From positions 17,042 to 81,041 of the forward strand of contig DHOU01000013.1 in assembly GCA_002409745.1 (NCBI GenBank): a DNA stretch of 64,000 bases, given 5' to 3'. The position numbers and the translations under genes are program-made. The notes beneath the pieces are model-generated. The model had not been told where the DNA came from and made no database searches. It was given only the letters and a program-made list of their open reading frames with translations. This document shows, one piece after another, positions 45,187 through 54,720 of this stretch. Numbering within the stretch: position 1 is the first letter of the stretch; the number at the start of each line of letters is the position of its first letter. The DNA is from Bacteroidales bacterium UBA5382 (GTDB taxonomy: Bacteria; Bacteroidota; Bacteroidia; Bacteroidales; Dysgonomonadaceae).

Positions 45187-47934
45187 ATGAAACAAAAATT
45201 ATGGCTTTGGTTGTTCTGCTTATGCGCATTGCCCGCCTTTGCGCAAACGCCGGCCGGAGTAAGCGGAAAAGTAATCGATGAACTCACGGGCGATCCCATA
45301 GCGGGGGTGATGGTCGTGCTGCGGGAAAACAATCAAACGGCGTATACCGGCGAAGACGGCGCCTTCGTGTTTCATCCTGTCACCCACGGCAAAGATGTCC
45401 TGTCTCTTAACGCTGCCGATATTCAATCGAAAGAAATACCGGTCGACATTCCCCGCGAATCATCCTTAGATCTCGGCATCATCCAAGTGACCCGCCGTCC
45501 GATGCCCGTACAACAACTCGCGGGCGTGATCGATGAAGCGCAACGCGCCACGGAAGACGATGACACAGGCCTCTCGCAGGACGTCAGCGCCATGGTCATC
45601 TTCTCGAACGACGTCTTCCTGCAAAACGCGGGATACCAATTCTCGCAATTCCGCTTCCGCTCCCGGGGCTACGAAAACCGCTTCGAAGACCGTTATATCA
45701 ACGGTGTTAACTTTAACGACCAGATACGCGGCGTCTTCAACTATTCATCCATCGGGGCGCTCAACGACATGACCCGCAACGGCGATGCCGTGAACTATTT
45801 CGCTCCTTCATCCTTTACGTTCGGCTCTATCGGCGGATCGGAAAACATCAATATGCGTGCGGGCAACTACACCCGAGGAGGAAAAGTCACGCTCTCCCTC
45901 ACCAACCGCAACTATTATGCCCGGGCAATGGGCAGCTATTCCACCGGCATGCAGGACAATGGCTGGGCGTTTACCGCTTCGGTGGGCGGCCGTTATTCGC
46001 ACGAAGGGCACATCGAAGGGGTGTTCTATCGCAACATCTCGTATTTCGTCGGTCTCGAAAAAGAAATCGCCGGCGGAAAGCACCGCATTTCGTTCGTCAC
46101 GTTCGGATCCCCTGTCGAAAGAGGGCAGCAGGGATCGTCTTATCAGGAAGTGTATGATTTAGTCGATAATAATCTCTACAACCCCAACTGGGGCTATCAA
46201 AACGGGAAGAAACGAAACGCCCGAGTGGTGAAATCGTTCGACCCCACCGCCATCCTTTCGCACGTATGGGAATTGGGTGAAAACACCACACTCACCAGCG
46301 GCGTGGCGGCGCATTACAGCCGCTACGGCGGATCGGCTCTCAACTGGTACAACGGCCCCGACCCGCGTCCCGATTATTACCGCTACTTGCCTTCGTATAA
46401 TCGCGACAATCAAAAGGCTTTCGATTATTACACGTATCTGTGGAAAACGTCTTCCGACGAAAGTATCGCCCAGCTCGACTGGGACAAGATGTGGGAGGCG
46501 AATCACCTGAATAACCTCCAAGGGGACGGCTCCGCCATTTACATGGTGGAAGAACGCCGGAAAGATTTGTTCGAAACGGCACTCAACTCCACGCTCAATA
46601 CCCAATTAAGCCCGGAGGTGAAACTGACGGCCGGCATCGGCTTAAAACACTCGCTTTCGAAACAGTTCAAAACGGTGGACGACCTGCTCGGCGCCCAATA
46701 TGTACTCGACATCGACAAGTTTGCCGAACGGGATTTTGCCGGCGACCGGGAATTGATACAAAACGACTTGGAACGTCCCGACCGCAAAGTGTATACGGAC
46801 GATGTGTTCGGCTATGATTTCCGCTTCCGTGTGAATTCGGCCGATATTTGGTGGCAACAAGAACATACGTATCGGAATATCGATCTGTATTACGGCGCCA
46901 AACTCAAATATACCCAGTTCCAACGCGAAGGAAAAATGCGTAACGGACGTTATCCCGCCAATTCGCTCGGAAAAGGCAAGATGCACCGTTTCACCGACTA
47001 TGCCACAAAAGCCGGAATCACCTACAAACTCAATGGCCGCCATTTCTTTACGGGTAATATCAGTTACCAAACGATGGCGCCTTTGGTCGACAATGTATAT
47101 ATTTCGCCGCGCATCACCGACCTGACCGTGAACAATATGAAAAGCGTCCGCGTTTTCTCGGCCGACCTGAATTACATCTTCTCGCTCCCCAGCCTGATGG
47201 GACGCGTGAGTGTGTTCAATACCCATTTCTATGACGATGTCGATCACATGAGTTATTATCACGACTCGGAGCGGACTTTCGTCAACCACGTCCTTTCGGG
47301 AATAGAAAAAGTGCATCAGGGTATTGAGGTCGGACTGAATTACAAACTCAATGAGAATTGGAATTTCGATGTCATCGGTACTACCGGCGAGTATTATTAC
47401 GCGAACAATCCCGAAGGAGTCATCAGTTACGAAAACGGAAAAGGCGACATCATGGCCGAGACCGCCTATATGAAAGACTACTATGTAGGAGGCACGCCGC
47501 AAACCATGGGTACGTTCGGCATCAATTTCTTTTATGACTATTGGTTTCTGAACCTCAACATCAATGGCTTTGCAGGCAATTACATCGAGATCGCACCGTT
47601 CCGGCGTTTGGCTTCTAACTATGCAGGCATCCAGCCTCCCGGAACCGGCGGATTCGACGAGAACTTATATGACGCCTATCGTTTCTTTACGCATCAGGAG
47701 AAATTCAAAGGAGGCTATACACTCGACTTAGGCATTGGAAAGATATGGTATCTGGCCAACCGCAATTCCATCAACTTCAATCTCTCGGTGAATAACCTGC
47801 TCAACCGCACGGATATTCGCACCGGAGGATATGAACAGGCCCGTATCAATCTGGATTATCCCAATCGCTTCGCCTCGAAATATTATTACATGCAGGGCAT
47901 CAATTGCTTCCTGAATATGAGTTATCGTTTTTAA
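45187..47934 (+). CDS. TonB-dependent receptor of the putative nucleic-acid locus
   Basis: 915 residues: signal peptide ('KLWLWLFCLCALPAFAQ'), a carboxypeptidase-like regulatory domain (about 20-105, 'GVSGKVIDELTGDPIAGVMVVL'), a plug ('VFLQNAGYQFSQFRFRSRGYENRFEDRYINGV', 'FGSIGGSENINMRAG' in parts) and a large barrel ending 'NCFLNMSYRF'. It is not a classical SusC: the TonB-box and plug lack the usual SusC phrases and no SusD follows. DUF5689 lipoproteins lie on both sides and nucleases at both ends of the cluster, so import of nucleotides or oligonucleotides, or of freed phosphate or nucleosides, is the working inference. Confidence 0.82.
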   Translation: MKQKLWLWLFCLCALPAFAQTPAGVSGKVIDELTGDPIAGVMVVLRENNQTAYTGEDGAFVFHPVTHGKDVLSLNAADIQSKEIPVDIPRESSLDLGIIQVTRRPMPVQQLAGVIDEAQRATEDDDTGLSQDVSAMVIFSNDVFLQNAGYQFSQFRFRSRGYENRFEDRYINGVNFNDQIRGVFNYSSIGALNDMTRNGDAVNYFAPSSFTFGSIGGSENINMRAGNYTRGGKVTLSLTNRNYYARAMGSYSTGMQDNGWAFTASVGGRYSHEGHIEGVFYRNISYFVGLEKEIAGGKHRISFVTFGSPVERGQQGSSYQEVYDLVDNNLYNPNWGYQNGKKRNARVVKSFDPTAILSHVWELGENTTLTSGVAAHYSRYGGSALNWYNGPDPRPDYYRYLPSYNRDNQKAFDYYTYLWKTSSDESIAQLDWDKMWEANHLNNLQGDGSAIYMVEERRKDLFETALNSTLNTQLSPEVKLTAGIGLKHSLSKQFKTVDDLLGAQYVLDIDKFAERDFAGDRELIQNDLERPDRKVYTDDVFGYDFRFRVNSADIWWQQEHTYRNIDLYYGAKLKYTQFQREGKMRNGRYPANSLGKGKMHRFTDYATKAGITYKLNGRHFFTGNISYQTMAPLVDNVYISPRITDLTVNNMKSVRVFSADLNYIFSLPSLMGRVSVFNTHFYDDVDHMSYYHDSERTFVNHVLSGIEKVHQGIEVGLNYKLNENWNFDVIGTTGEYYYANNPEGVISYENGKGDIMAETAYMKDYYVGGTPQTMGTFGINFFYDYWFLNLNINGFAGNYIEIAPFRRLASNYAGIQPPGTGGFDENLYDAYRFFTHQEKFKGGYTLDLGIGKIWYLANRNSINFNLSVNNLLNRTDIRTGGYEQARINLDYPNRFASKYYYMQGINCFLNMSYRF

Positions 47935-47983
47935 TGAAATGAACAGAATCACAAACAACGCATTCAATACAAATAATAAAGAT

Positions 47984-49336
47984 ATGAAAATTTACAGCTA
48001 TTTACTCGGAATACTTTTGATGGCCGGCGTACTGCTTTCGTGCGAACGCGATTATCAGGCGCCTCCCTTAACCGAACCGGAATATACCGGGACCGAAGCG
48101 AACATGACCATCGCCAAACTCAAATCGTTATACGCAACCATTTCCGACCCTACGCTTATCGACGTAGACTATATCATCAAGGCGACCGTAACGGCAAATG
48201 ATATCTCCGGAAACATCTACAAACAATTGTATATACAAGACGAAACCGGAGGAATCAACATCGGCGTCGATCAAAATTCCATTTATACCGATTTCCGTGT
48301 AGGACAAGAAATATATCTTCACCTGAAGGGTTTATATATGATCGTTTACGGTGAACAACTCCAGATAGGATATGCCGCCACCAACGCCAACCGCATCCCG
48401 TGGGAAGTATTTAATTACTATATCTTCAAAAACAAATGGCCGTTGGAGGAAAATGCGAAACCGAAAACGATCAAGCTTTCCGAACTCAATGATGACATGG
48501 TGAATACGCTCGTGAAACTCGAAAACGTGTATTTCCCCGACGGCGGTAAATTGCCTTTCAGCGATACGGATGCGACCACCAACCGGACGTTGAAGGACGG
48601 CGACGGCAATTCGATCATCGTGCGTAACAGCAACTATGCCGATTTCGCCAATAACCTTCTTCCCGAAGGCGGCGGAACAATCGTAGCGGTGTTATCGAAA
48701 TTCCGTGCGGACTGGCAACTCTATCTCCGCACTGCCGACGACTGTCAAAACTTCGGGCAACCGATCCCGGGCGAAACACCTACCGAACCGGGCGAAGAGG
48801 TAACCGTTTATTACAAGGAATCCTTCGGTACCAAAGAGATTACCGAAAGCGTGAAACCCAAAATCGCGGAATACACTGAATTCGACAATAAAGACATTGA
48901 ATATAGCGATGCTTCGGGAGTGACGGATGTAAGAACCACAAAAACTTTCAATACTCCCCATCTGTGGTTCCCCGCCAAGAAGGATGCTTATCTCACCATT
49001 AAGAAAGTCGATACTTCCGCCGGAGCAAATGAAAAATTGGCTTTACAATACGAATTGACGGCGAACTTGTTTGATGCCGGATCGGAGATGAACCTGAATG
49101 CAATGACTGTCATTGTAGACGGAAAAGAAATGCCGGTACCCGATCAAACGGTAAGCAATGCCAATAACGATAACAACAAAGTGTACACGGTAACACTGAC
49201 CGATATTCCGGCGAAAAAAGATCTAACAATACAGTTTCAGGCCAAAGCTTCGCTGAACACTTTCGGACTTCGTTTGGATAACATCGCCATTACAACCGCC
49301 CCGGAAGAAGTGATCGTGATTAAACCTAAAAATTAA
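47984..49336 (+). CDS. DUF5689 lipoprotein
   Basis: 450 residues from the ATG at 47984, which opens a lipoprotein signal ('LLGILLMAGVLLSC', then ERD); the upstream in-frame ATG at 47939 would add 15 residues without need. Residues about 35-260 are a DUF5689/OB-fold-like domain ('YIIKATVTANDISGNIYKQLYIQDETGGINIG', 'LHLKGLYMIVYGEQLQIGY'), related to the middle of the 791-residue lipoprotein. The C-terminal half is a beta-sandwich ('AYLTIKKVDTSAGANEKLALQYELT', 'TFGLRLDNIAIT'). OB folds can bind nucleic acid, which suits the locus but is inference. It begins 49 bp after the receptor stop and ends 5 bp before the EEP gene. Confidence 0.78.
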   Translation: MKIYSYLLGILLMAGVLLSCERDYQAPPLTEPEYTGTEANMTIAKLKSLYATISDPTLIDVDYIIKATVTANDISGNIYKQLYIQDETGGINIGVDQNSIYTDFRVGQEIYLHLKGLYMIVYGEQLQIGYAATNANRIPWEVFNYYIFKNKWPLEENAKPKTIKLSELNDDMVNTLVKLENVYFPDGGKLPFSDTDATTNRTLKDGDGNSIIVRNSNYADFANNLLPEGGGTIVAVLSKFRADWQLYLRTADDCQNFGQPIPGETPTEPGEEVTVYYKESFGTKEITESVKPKIAEYTEFDNKDIEYSDASGVTDVRTTKTFNTPHLWFPAKKDAYLTIKKVDTSAGANEKLALQYELTANLFDAGSEMNLNAMTVIVDGKEMPVPDQTVSNANNDNNKVYTVTLTDIPAKKDLTIQFQAKASLNTFGLRLDNIAITTAPEEVIVIKPKN

Positions 49337-49341
49337 CGCAA

Positions 49342-50364
49342 ATGAGAAAATTACTCATTTTAGTTTTTCTTTTCCTAGGTGTCGCCATTTTCGCTCAGGA
49401 AAAGAATTATGCCGTCTATTCTCTGGCATTTTATAATATAGAGAATCTTTTTGATACCGAAAATGATCCGGCCAACCCCGGCGACGATGAATTCCTCCCC
49501 GGAAGCGCTTACAACTGGACACAAGAAAAGTACGAAAAGAAACTCGACAACGTGGCGCGGGTTATCAGCCGGTTGGCGCGCGAATACTGTCCGATGGGAC
49601 CCGCAGCCATCGGAGTGGGCGAAGTTGAAAACCGACGCGTGCTGGAAGATCTGGTGAAGCGTCCGGCTATCGCCGACATGAACCTGCAAATTATTCATCA
49701 GAACTCGCCCGACCGCCGGGGAATCGATGTGGCATTGCTTTACAATCCGCAGATATTCAAAGTAACCAACTACACCGTCCATCCTTTCCGTTGGACCGAC
49801 ACGACCTACGTCACACGCGACCAACTGTTGGTGAGTGGACTGTTGGCGGGAGAGCCCGTGCATATTTCCGTGAATCACTGGCCATCGCGTTACGGAGGAA
49901 AATCGTCTGAATTGCGGGAAGCGGCGGCGGCAGTAGCCAAGGCGGCATTCGATTCGCTGCGGGTGGAAAATCCCGACGCAAAGATCGTTTTGATGGGCGA
50001 CTTGAACGACGATCCCGGCGATAAAAGTGTGCGGGTAGTATTGAATGCGAAGAAACAAGTGCGCGAAGTAGCGTCCGGCGGCTATTATAATACGACGTGG
50101 CGGTTATACGACAAGGGAATCGGCTCGTTGGCTTATCAAGGTAAGTGGAGTCTGTTCGATCAGATCATTATTTCCCAATCATTATTGGGCGAAGATTATT
50201 CGAGTTTCCGTTTCTGGAAAACCGAGGTATTCAATCGCGATTTCCTGATCCAAAAAGAAGGAAAGAATAAAGGATACCCTCTTCGTACTTTTTCAAATAA
50301 TACATTTATCAATGGCTATAGCGACCACCTTCCGGTCATTCTCTATTTAATCCGTCAGGAATAA
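49342..50364 (+). CDS. Secreted endonuclease/exonuclease/phosphatase-family enzyme
   Basis: 340 residues, signal peptide ('LLILVFLFLGVAIFAQ'). EEP-fold motifs: 'SLAFYNIENLFDTEND' (metal-binding Asn and Asp/Glu), 'IGVGEVENRRVLEDL' with the metal-ligand Glu near residue 95, 'DRRGIDVALLYNP', 'VNHWPSRYGG' with an active-site His, 'KIVLMGDLNDDPGD' (catalytic Asp-x-Asn) and 'YSDHLPVIL' (final Asp-His). Family members are DNase I-like nucleases or phosphodiesterases/phosphatases. It starts 5 bp after the DUF5689 gene, so it is translated from the same message. A terminator-like hairpin follows. In this setting it probably completes nucleic-acid breakdown in the periplasm or outside. Confidence 0.88.
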   Translation: MRKLLILVFLFLGVAIFAQEKNYAVYSLAFYNIENLFDTENDPANPGDDEFLPGSAYNWTQEKYEKKLDNVARVISRLAREYCPMGPAAIGVGEVENRRVLEDLVKRPAIADMNLQIIHQNSPDRRGIDVALLYNPQIFKVTNYTVHPFRWTDTTYVTRDQLLVSGLLAGEPVHISVNHWPSRYGGKSSELREAAAAVAKAAFDSLRVENPDAKIVLMGDLNDDPGDKSVRVVLNAKKQVREVASGGYYNTTWRLYDKGIGSLAYQGKWSLFDQIIISQSLLGEDYSSFRFWKTEVFNRDFLIQKEGKNKGYPLRTFSNNTFINGYSDHLPVILYLIRQE

Positions 50365-50370
50365 CAACAG

Positions 50371-50404
50371 AACGGGGGCATTGCATTGAACAACGCTCCC
50401 GTTT
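50371..50404 (+). terminator. Terminator-like hairpin closing the nuclease locus
   Basis: AACGGGGGC pairs with GCTCCCGTT (one G-T) around a 15-nt loop, followed by TTATCATA. It lies 6 bp after the EEP stop codon. Confidence 0.5.
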
Positions 50405-50480
50405 ATCATACCTCATACATCATCGTTCATAGTTCATACATCATCGTTCATCGTTCATAGTTCATACATCCATAGTTCAT
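50405..50480. repeat. TTCATAC/ATCATCG tandem repeat spacer before the rmuC stop
   Basis: Overlapping units 'CATAGTTCATACATC' and 'CATCGTTCATAG' alternate through the spacer and end within the last codons of rmuC. No protein-coding potential. Confidence 0.8.
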
Positions 50481-51973
50481 ACATCATCCTCTTCCGGCGC
50501 ATCATTCAGCAAACTCGACGGCAGTTTCTTCTTAGACTTCACGCCCAGTTCCCTCAACCTCTCAGCTTGCACAAGCAAGTTTCCCCGACCACCGGCAAGT
50601 TGTTTAAAGGCTATTGCATAGTTCTCCTGGGTTTTATCGATACTCTTTCCGATCGCTTGCATGTTCTCTACAAATCCGGCGAATTTATCATATAAAGCGG
50701 CCCCCCTTTCGGCAATTTCCAACGCATTCCGGTTTTGATATTCCCGTTTCCAGAGATCGACAATCAACTTCAACGCGGCGATGAGATTCGTCGGGCTGAT
50801 TAAGAGGATATGTTTGTTATAGGCATATTGCCAAAGTTCGGGATCATGCTGCAAAGCCAACAGATAAGCCGGTTCGTTGGGAACAAACATCATCACAAAA
50901 TCGAGTGTCGGGGCAAAATCCTGATAATGCTTCGCGCTTAGTTCATCGATATGCTTGCGGATGGAACGCAAATGTTCTTGACAAGCGGTTTTCTGTTCCG
51001 CCGCATCATCGGTCGATACATAGCGCGTATAGGCCGTTAACGAAACTTTCGAGTCGATGATGACCTTGCGGTTATCGGGATAAGCGATGATCACATCGGG
51101 TTGCATTTTGCCGCCCGTTTCGTTCCGGTAATTATTGCCGTCATCATCTTTCAAAAACTCCTGCACGAAATATTCCCGATCCCTAACCAATCCCGATTTC
51201 TCCAAGATGTTTTCCAGAATCATTTGTCCCCAATCGCCTTGCGTTTTCGAGCTACCCTTCAGGGCATTGGTCAGATTATTGGCCTCTTCGCTAATCTTTT
51301 GATTGAGTTCGACCAGTTTCGTCACTTCACGCCCCAACGAAAAGCGCTCTTTCGATTCCTTGTCATACACTTCGTCCACCCTCTTCTTGAATACCTCAAT
51401 ATTATCGCCGAGTGGTTTTAATATCGAATCCAAGTTGTTTTTATTCAGGTCGGTGAACTTTTGCGTTTTCTCTTCCAGTATTTTATTGGCGATATTTTCG
51501 AACTCGATATTGAACTGTTTGCGAAGATTTTCCATTTCACTCTTCTGCGTGTCGAGCTTTTCAATCAACGACGTGTTATGGGCGGTAATTTCCGAGACTT
51601 TCCGCATCGCCCCGTTCAATTCATCTGTTTTATCTTTCAATTCATCTTTCATTCGGGAAAGATCGTCCGATAACGTTTTCAGTTGCACGCCCGAAGCATC
51701 GAGTTTGGCCTCCGCCGATGCCAGAGCGACCGTCAAAGCATTGTTCGTCTCCGCCAATTGTCTCGATTCACCCTCGCGGACGAGTAGCCGTTCATTCGCC
51801 GCCCGGTTTTTTTCTTTCTCGATACCTATCTCCGTCTTTAATATACCCAAATCCGATTGCAGTTCTTCGAAAGTTGCCTTCGACACGGTTTTTCCCCGTT
51901 GTAAAAGTGTTGCCAAAATCCAGGCAACTATTCCACCGGCCACTATGCCGGCAAGTAAATAAACTATTTCCAT
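50477..51973 (-). CDS. rmuC: DNA recombination protein RmuC
   Basis: 498 residues from the ATG at 51973, which opens the membrane anchor 'IVYLLAGIVAGGIVAWILATLL'; the 42-residue longer frame has no such logic and crosses the promoter. A long coiled coil (about 30-210) precedes the RmuC nuclease-like domain: 'GSSKTQGDWGQMILENILEKSGL', 'QPDVIIAYPDNRKVIIDSKVSLTAY', 'ISPTNLIAALKLIVDLWKREYQNRNALEIAERG'. RmuC limits certain recombination and inversion events. It is divergent from gap. The last residues are Asp/Glu-rich and partly encoded in the tandem-repeat spacer. Confidence 0.92.
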   Translation of the reverse strand: MEIVYLLAGIVAGGIVAWILATLLQRGKTVSKATFEELQSDLGILKTEIGIEKEKNRAANERLLVREGESRQLAETNNALTVALASAEAKLDASGVQLKTLSDDLSRMKDELKDKTDELNGAMRKVSEITAHNTSLIEKLDTQKSEMENLRKQFNIEFENIANKILEEKTQKFTDLNKNNLDSILKPLGDNIEVFKKRVDEVYDKESKERFSLGREVTKLVELNQKISEEANNLTNALKGSSKTQGDWGQMILENILEKSGLVRDREYFVQEFLKDDDGNNYRNETGGKMQPDVIIAYPDNRKVIIDSKVSLTAYTRYVSTDDAAEQKTACQEHLRSIRKHIDELSAKHYQDFAPTLDFVMMFVPNEPAYLLALQHDPELWQYAYNKHILLISPTNLIAALKLIVDLWKREYQNRNALEIAERGAALYDKFAGFVENMQAIGKSIDKTQENYAIAFKQLAGGRGNLLVQAERLRELGVKSKKKLPSSLLNDAPEEDDV

Positions 51974-52004
51974 TTGATTTTTAAAGCAAAAGTATGATTG
52001 ACCA

Positions 52005-52012
52005 CAAAGATA
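52005..52012 (-). promoter_or_regulatory. -7 box (TATCTTTG) of rmuC
   Basis: Minus-strand TATCTTTG 31 bp before the rmuC ATG, in the divergent rmuC-gap region; matches the box found at other genes in this window. Confidence 0.5.
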
Positions 52013-52048
52013 ACGGTTTTTTCTTTCCGTTTTTTTACAAGGTAATAA

Positions 52049-52080
52049 TTTCCATAAAATGAAAACATTTTGTATTTTTG
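52049..52080 (+). promoter_or_regulatory. Promoter of gap
   Basis: TTTC at 52049-52052 (one mismatch to TTTG), a 20-bp spacer and TATTTTTG at 52073-52080. The gap ATG is 61 bp downstream, leaving an AT-rich leader. Confidence 0.6.
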
Positions 52081-52135
52081 TGTGCAAATAAAGAATCAAT
52101 AATTATTAGAGACTTTTTAAACAATAAAAATTTAA

Positions 52136-53146
<1,011 letters not shown>

Positions 53147-53169
53147 TTTATATTTCTGTTATAATGCTG

Positions 53170-53203
53170 CGGGGGTATCGTTCAATCGGTATCCCCGTTT
53201 TTT
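53170..53203 (+). terminator. Rho-independent terminator of gap
   Basis: CGGGG-GTATC pairs with GGTAT-CCCCG (two G-T wobbles) around a short loop, followed directly by TTTTTT. It lies 23 bp after the stop codon. Confidence 0.75.
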
Positions 53204-53204
53204 A

Positions 53205-53390
53205 TCCCTCTGTCTCTCTGTCCCTCTGTCCCTCTGTCCCTCCATCTCCCCGTCTCTTTGTCTCCCTGTCCCTCTGTCTCTCTGTCTCTCTGTCTCTCTG
53301 TCCCTCCATCTCCCCGTCTCTTTGTCTCCCTGTCCCTCTGTCTCTCTGTCTCTCTGTCCCTTTGTCCCTAAGGGTTCCTCTGTCTCCAAT
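53205..53390. repeat. CTCTGTC/CCCTGTC tandem repeats with a 64-bp internal duplication
   Basis: About 185 bp of C/T-rich units of roughly 8 bp (CTCTGTCT, CCTCTGTC). A higher-order duplication is visible: the block starting TCCATCTCCCCGTCTC at 53241 returns at 53305, 64 bp later. The far end carries TAAGGGT followed by CTCTGTCTCC, as in the element at 23240-23330. It fills most of the 349-bp gap between gap and the ferredoxin gene; open frames through it on both strands are low-complexity artefacts. Confidence 0.85.
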
Positions 53391-53441
53391 GCCCCATCAT
53401 CGCGCGTAACGTTTATCGACGAAGGCCCCTATCATCCAGAC

Positions 53442-53473
53442 AAAAAAAGCCGAACAAATTATTTGTTCAGCTT
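53442..53473 (-). terminator. Rho-independent terminator of the ferredoxin gene
   Basis: On the minus strand AGCTGAACAAAT pairs with ATTTGTTCGGCT (one G-T) and is followed by TTTTTTT. It lies 22 bp beyond the ferredoxin stop codon. Confidence 0.85.
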
Positions 53474-53495
53474 TCTAATCGTTTATAACGCTCTA

Positions 53496-53663
53496 CTATG
53501 CCGGGTGAATCGCTTCTGAAGGACACACTTCTGCACACGTACCACAATCGGTACATACATCGGGATCTATTTTATAAATATCACCTTCTGAAATTGCTTC
53601 AACAGGACATTCATCAATACATGTTCCGCAAGCAATACAATCGTCACTAATTACGTAAGCCAT
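53496..53663 (-). CDS. Small 2[4Fe-4S] ferredoxin
   Basis: 55 residues (start ATG at 53663, stop at 53496), below the usual length cut-off but unmistakable. It begins MAYVISDDCIACGTCIDECP and contains a second cluster motif 'DVCTDCGTCAEVCPSEAI', so both CxxCxxC...CP halves are complete. It is a low-potential electron carrier of the clostridial type in the cytoplasm, expected in an anaerobe. It is monocistronic, with its own -7 box and a strong terminator. Confidence 0.96.
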   Translation of the reverse strand: MAYVISDDCIACGTCIDECPVEAISEGDIYKIDPDVCTDCGTCAEVCPSEAIHPA

Positions 53664-53721
53664 AATGTAAATATTTTATTAGTTAGTGGTTAATTGAATA
53701 TTAACTATATTTTAACTCCCG

Positions 53722-53729
53722 CAAAGATA
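53722..53729 (-). promoter_or_regulatory. -7 box (TATCTTTG) of the ferredoxin gene
   Basis: Minus-strand TATCTTTG 58 bp before the ferredoxin ATG. A TTTG-like -33 box is not clean. Confidence 0.5.
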
Positions 53730-53942
53730 ACGATTTTCCGAAGAACAAAAAAATGTTTTGCGAAGGCTCTCCCGGAAATTACCAACCGGCTTTACTTTCA
53801 TATGCTCAAAACAATTATTCCCAAAATATTGCACAACCAACGGCGCTGCTAATTTTTATGCTTTCTAAATAAATAGAAAGCCGGTTACGGATTTTTTATC
53901 TCTGTTACATAATATTCGGGAAAGAACATCGTTTATGTGGTA

Positions 53943-54653
53943 ATGGGAAAAAGATATCGTTATTTCTTTGTTTTGGCATTGTGGATGATCGCTTCGAGCG
54001 TCATGGGCCAACAGCGCAAACTCCAAAACCAGCCGTATGCCGATCAGCGCATGTTCCATTTGGGTTTCACCGTTGGATTGCATACGCAGGATTTGATTCT
54101 CTATCATTCAGGGGCCGCTACCCCCGAAGGGGAAGTTTGGTTTGCCGAAATACCGTCTTATTCCCCCGGATTCAGCGCGGGACTTATTGCCGATCTGTAT
54201 CTGAATCGGTTTATGCACCTTCGTGCTATACCCACCTTACTATTAGGGGATAAAAATTTCGTCTTCCGCGAACAGGAATCGGGCGAAGAATTCAAAACCC
54301 GCTTACGAAACAACTATATATCCGTGCCTGTACATCTAAAGCTATCGGCCGACAGAATCAATAATTACAAGCCGTATATTTTATTGGGCGGATACGGCAG
54401 CTTGGAACTGGCTCCTCAAAAAAACGAGCCTTTGTTACTGAAACCCTATGATTACGGAATCGAAATCGGCATTGGATGTGATTTTTACCTTCCCTTGTTC
54501 AAATTATGCCCTGAACTGAAATTCAGTTTCGGAATGAGGAACGTTTTGGAAAAAGACCGCTCCGATCTTGTACAGGAAAATTTACAGAAGTATCCTCGTT
54601 CGTTATCGAAAGCAACGCAACGCATGATTACGCTAAGTTTTCATTTCGAATAG
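53943..54653 (+). CDS. porT: PorT-type protein of the type IX secretion system
   Basis: 236 residues from the ATG at 53943; GTG at 53937 would add two residues. Signal peptide ('FVLALWMIASSVMGQQ'). The mature start 'LQNQPYADQRMFHLGFTVGLHTQDLIL' followed by 'IPSYSPGFSAGLIADLYLN', 'NNYISVPVHLKLSADR', 'YKPYILLGGYG' and 'MRNVLEKDRSDL' match PorT, a small outer-membrane barrel protein needed for type IX secretion in Porphyromonas gingivalis. No other T9SS gene and no obvious T9SS C-terminal sorting domain occurs in this window. Confidence 0.82.
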   Translation: MGKRYRYFFVLALWMIASSVMGQQRKLQNQPYADQRMFHLGFTVGLHTQDLILYHSGAATPEGEVWFAEIPSYSPGFSAGLIADLYLNRFMHLRAIPTLLLGDKNFVFREQESGEEFKTRLRNNYISVPVHLKLSADRINNYKPYILLGGYGSLELAPQKNEPLLLKPYDYGIEIGIGCDFYLPLFKLCPELKFSFGMRNVLEKDRSDLVQENLQKYPRSLSKATQRMITLSFHFE

Positions 54654-54678
54654 CTTATAGAACTTGACTGAAAAGACC

Positions 54679-54720
54679 ATTCACCACTTACTACTTACTA
54701 CTTACTATTCACCACTCACC
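54679..54720. repeat. CTTACTA/CACTCAC tandem repeat at the 3' end of the glycosyltransferase gene
   Basis: ACTTACT units (7 bp) in tandem, then TTCACCACTCACC; the run enters the stop codon of the GT2 gene on the minus strand. One of the window's short-tandem-repeat junctions, here between convergent genes. Confidence 0.75.

Noticed and set aside
46642..47502. 286-codon minus-strand frame
   Set aside because: Antisense shadow of the TonB-dependent receptor gene.
51974..52099. Longer N terminus for RmuC
   Set aside because: The extension crosses the TATCTTTG box and precedes the membrane anchor, which normally begins the protein.
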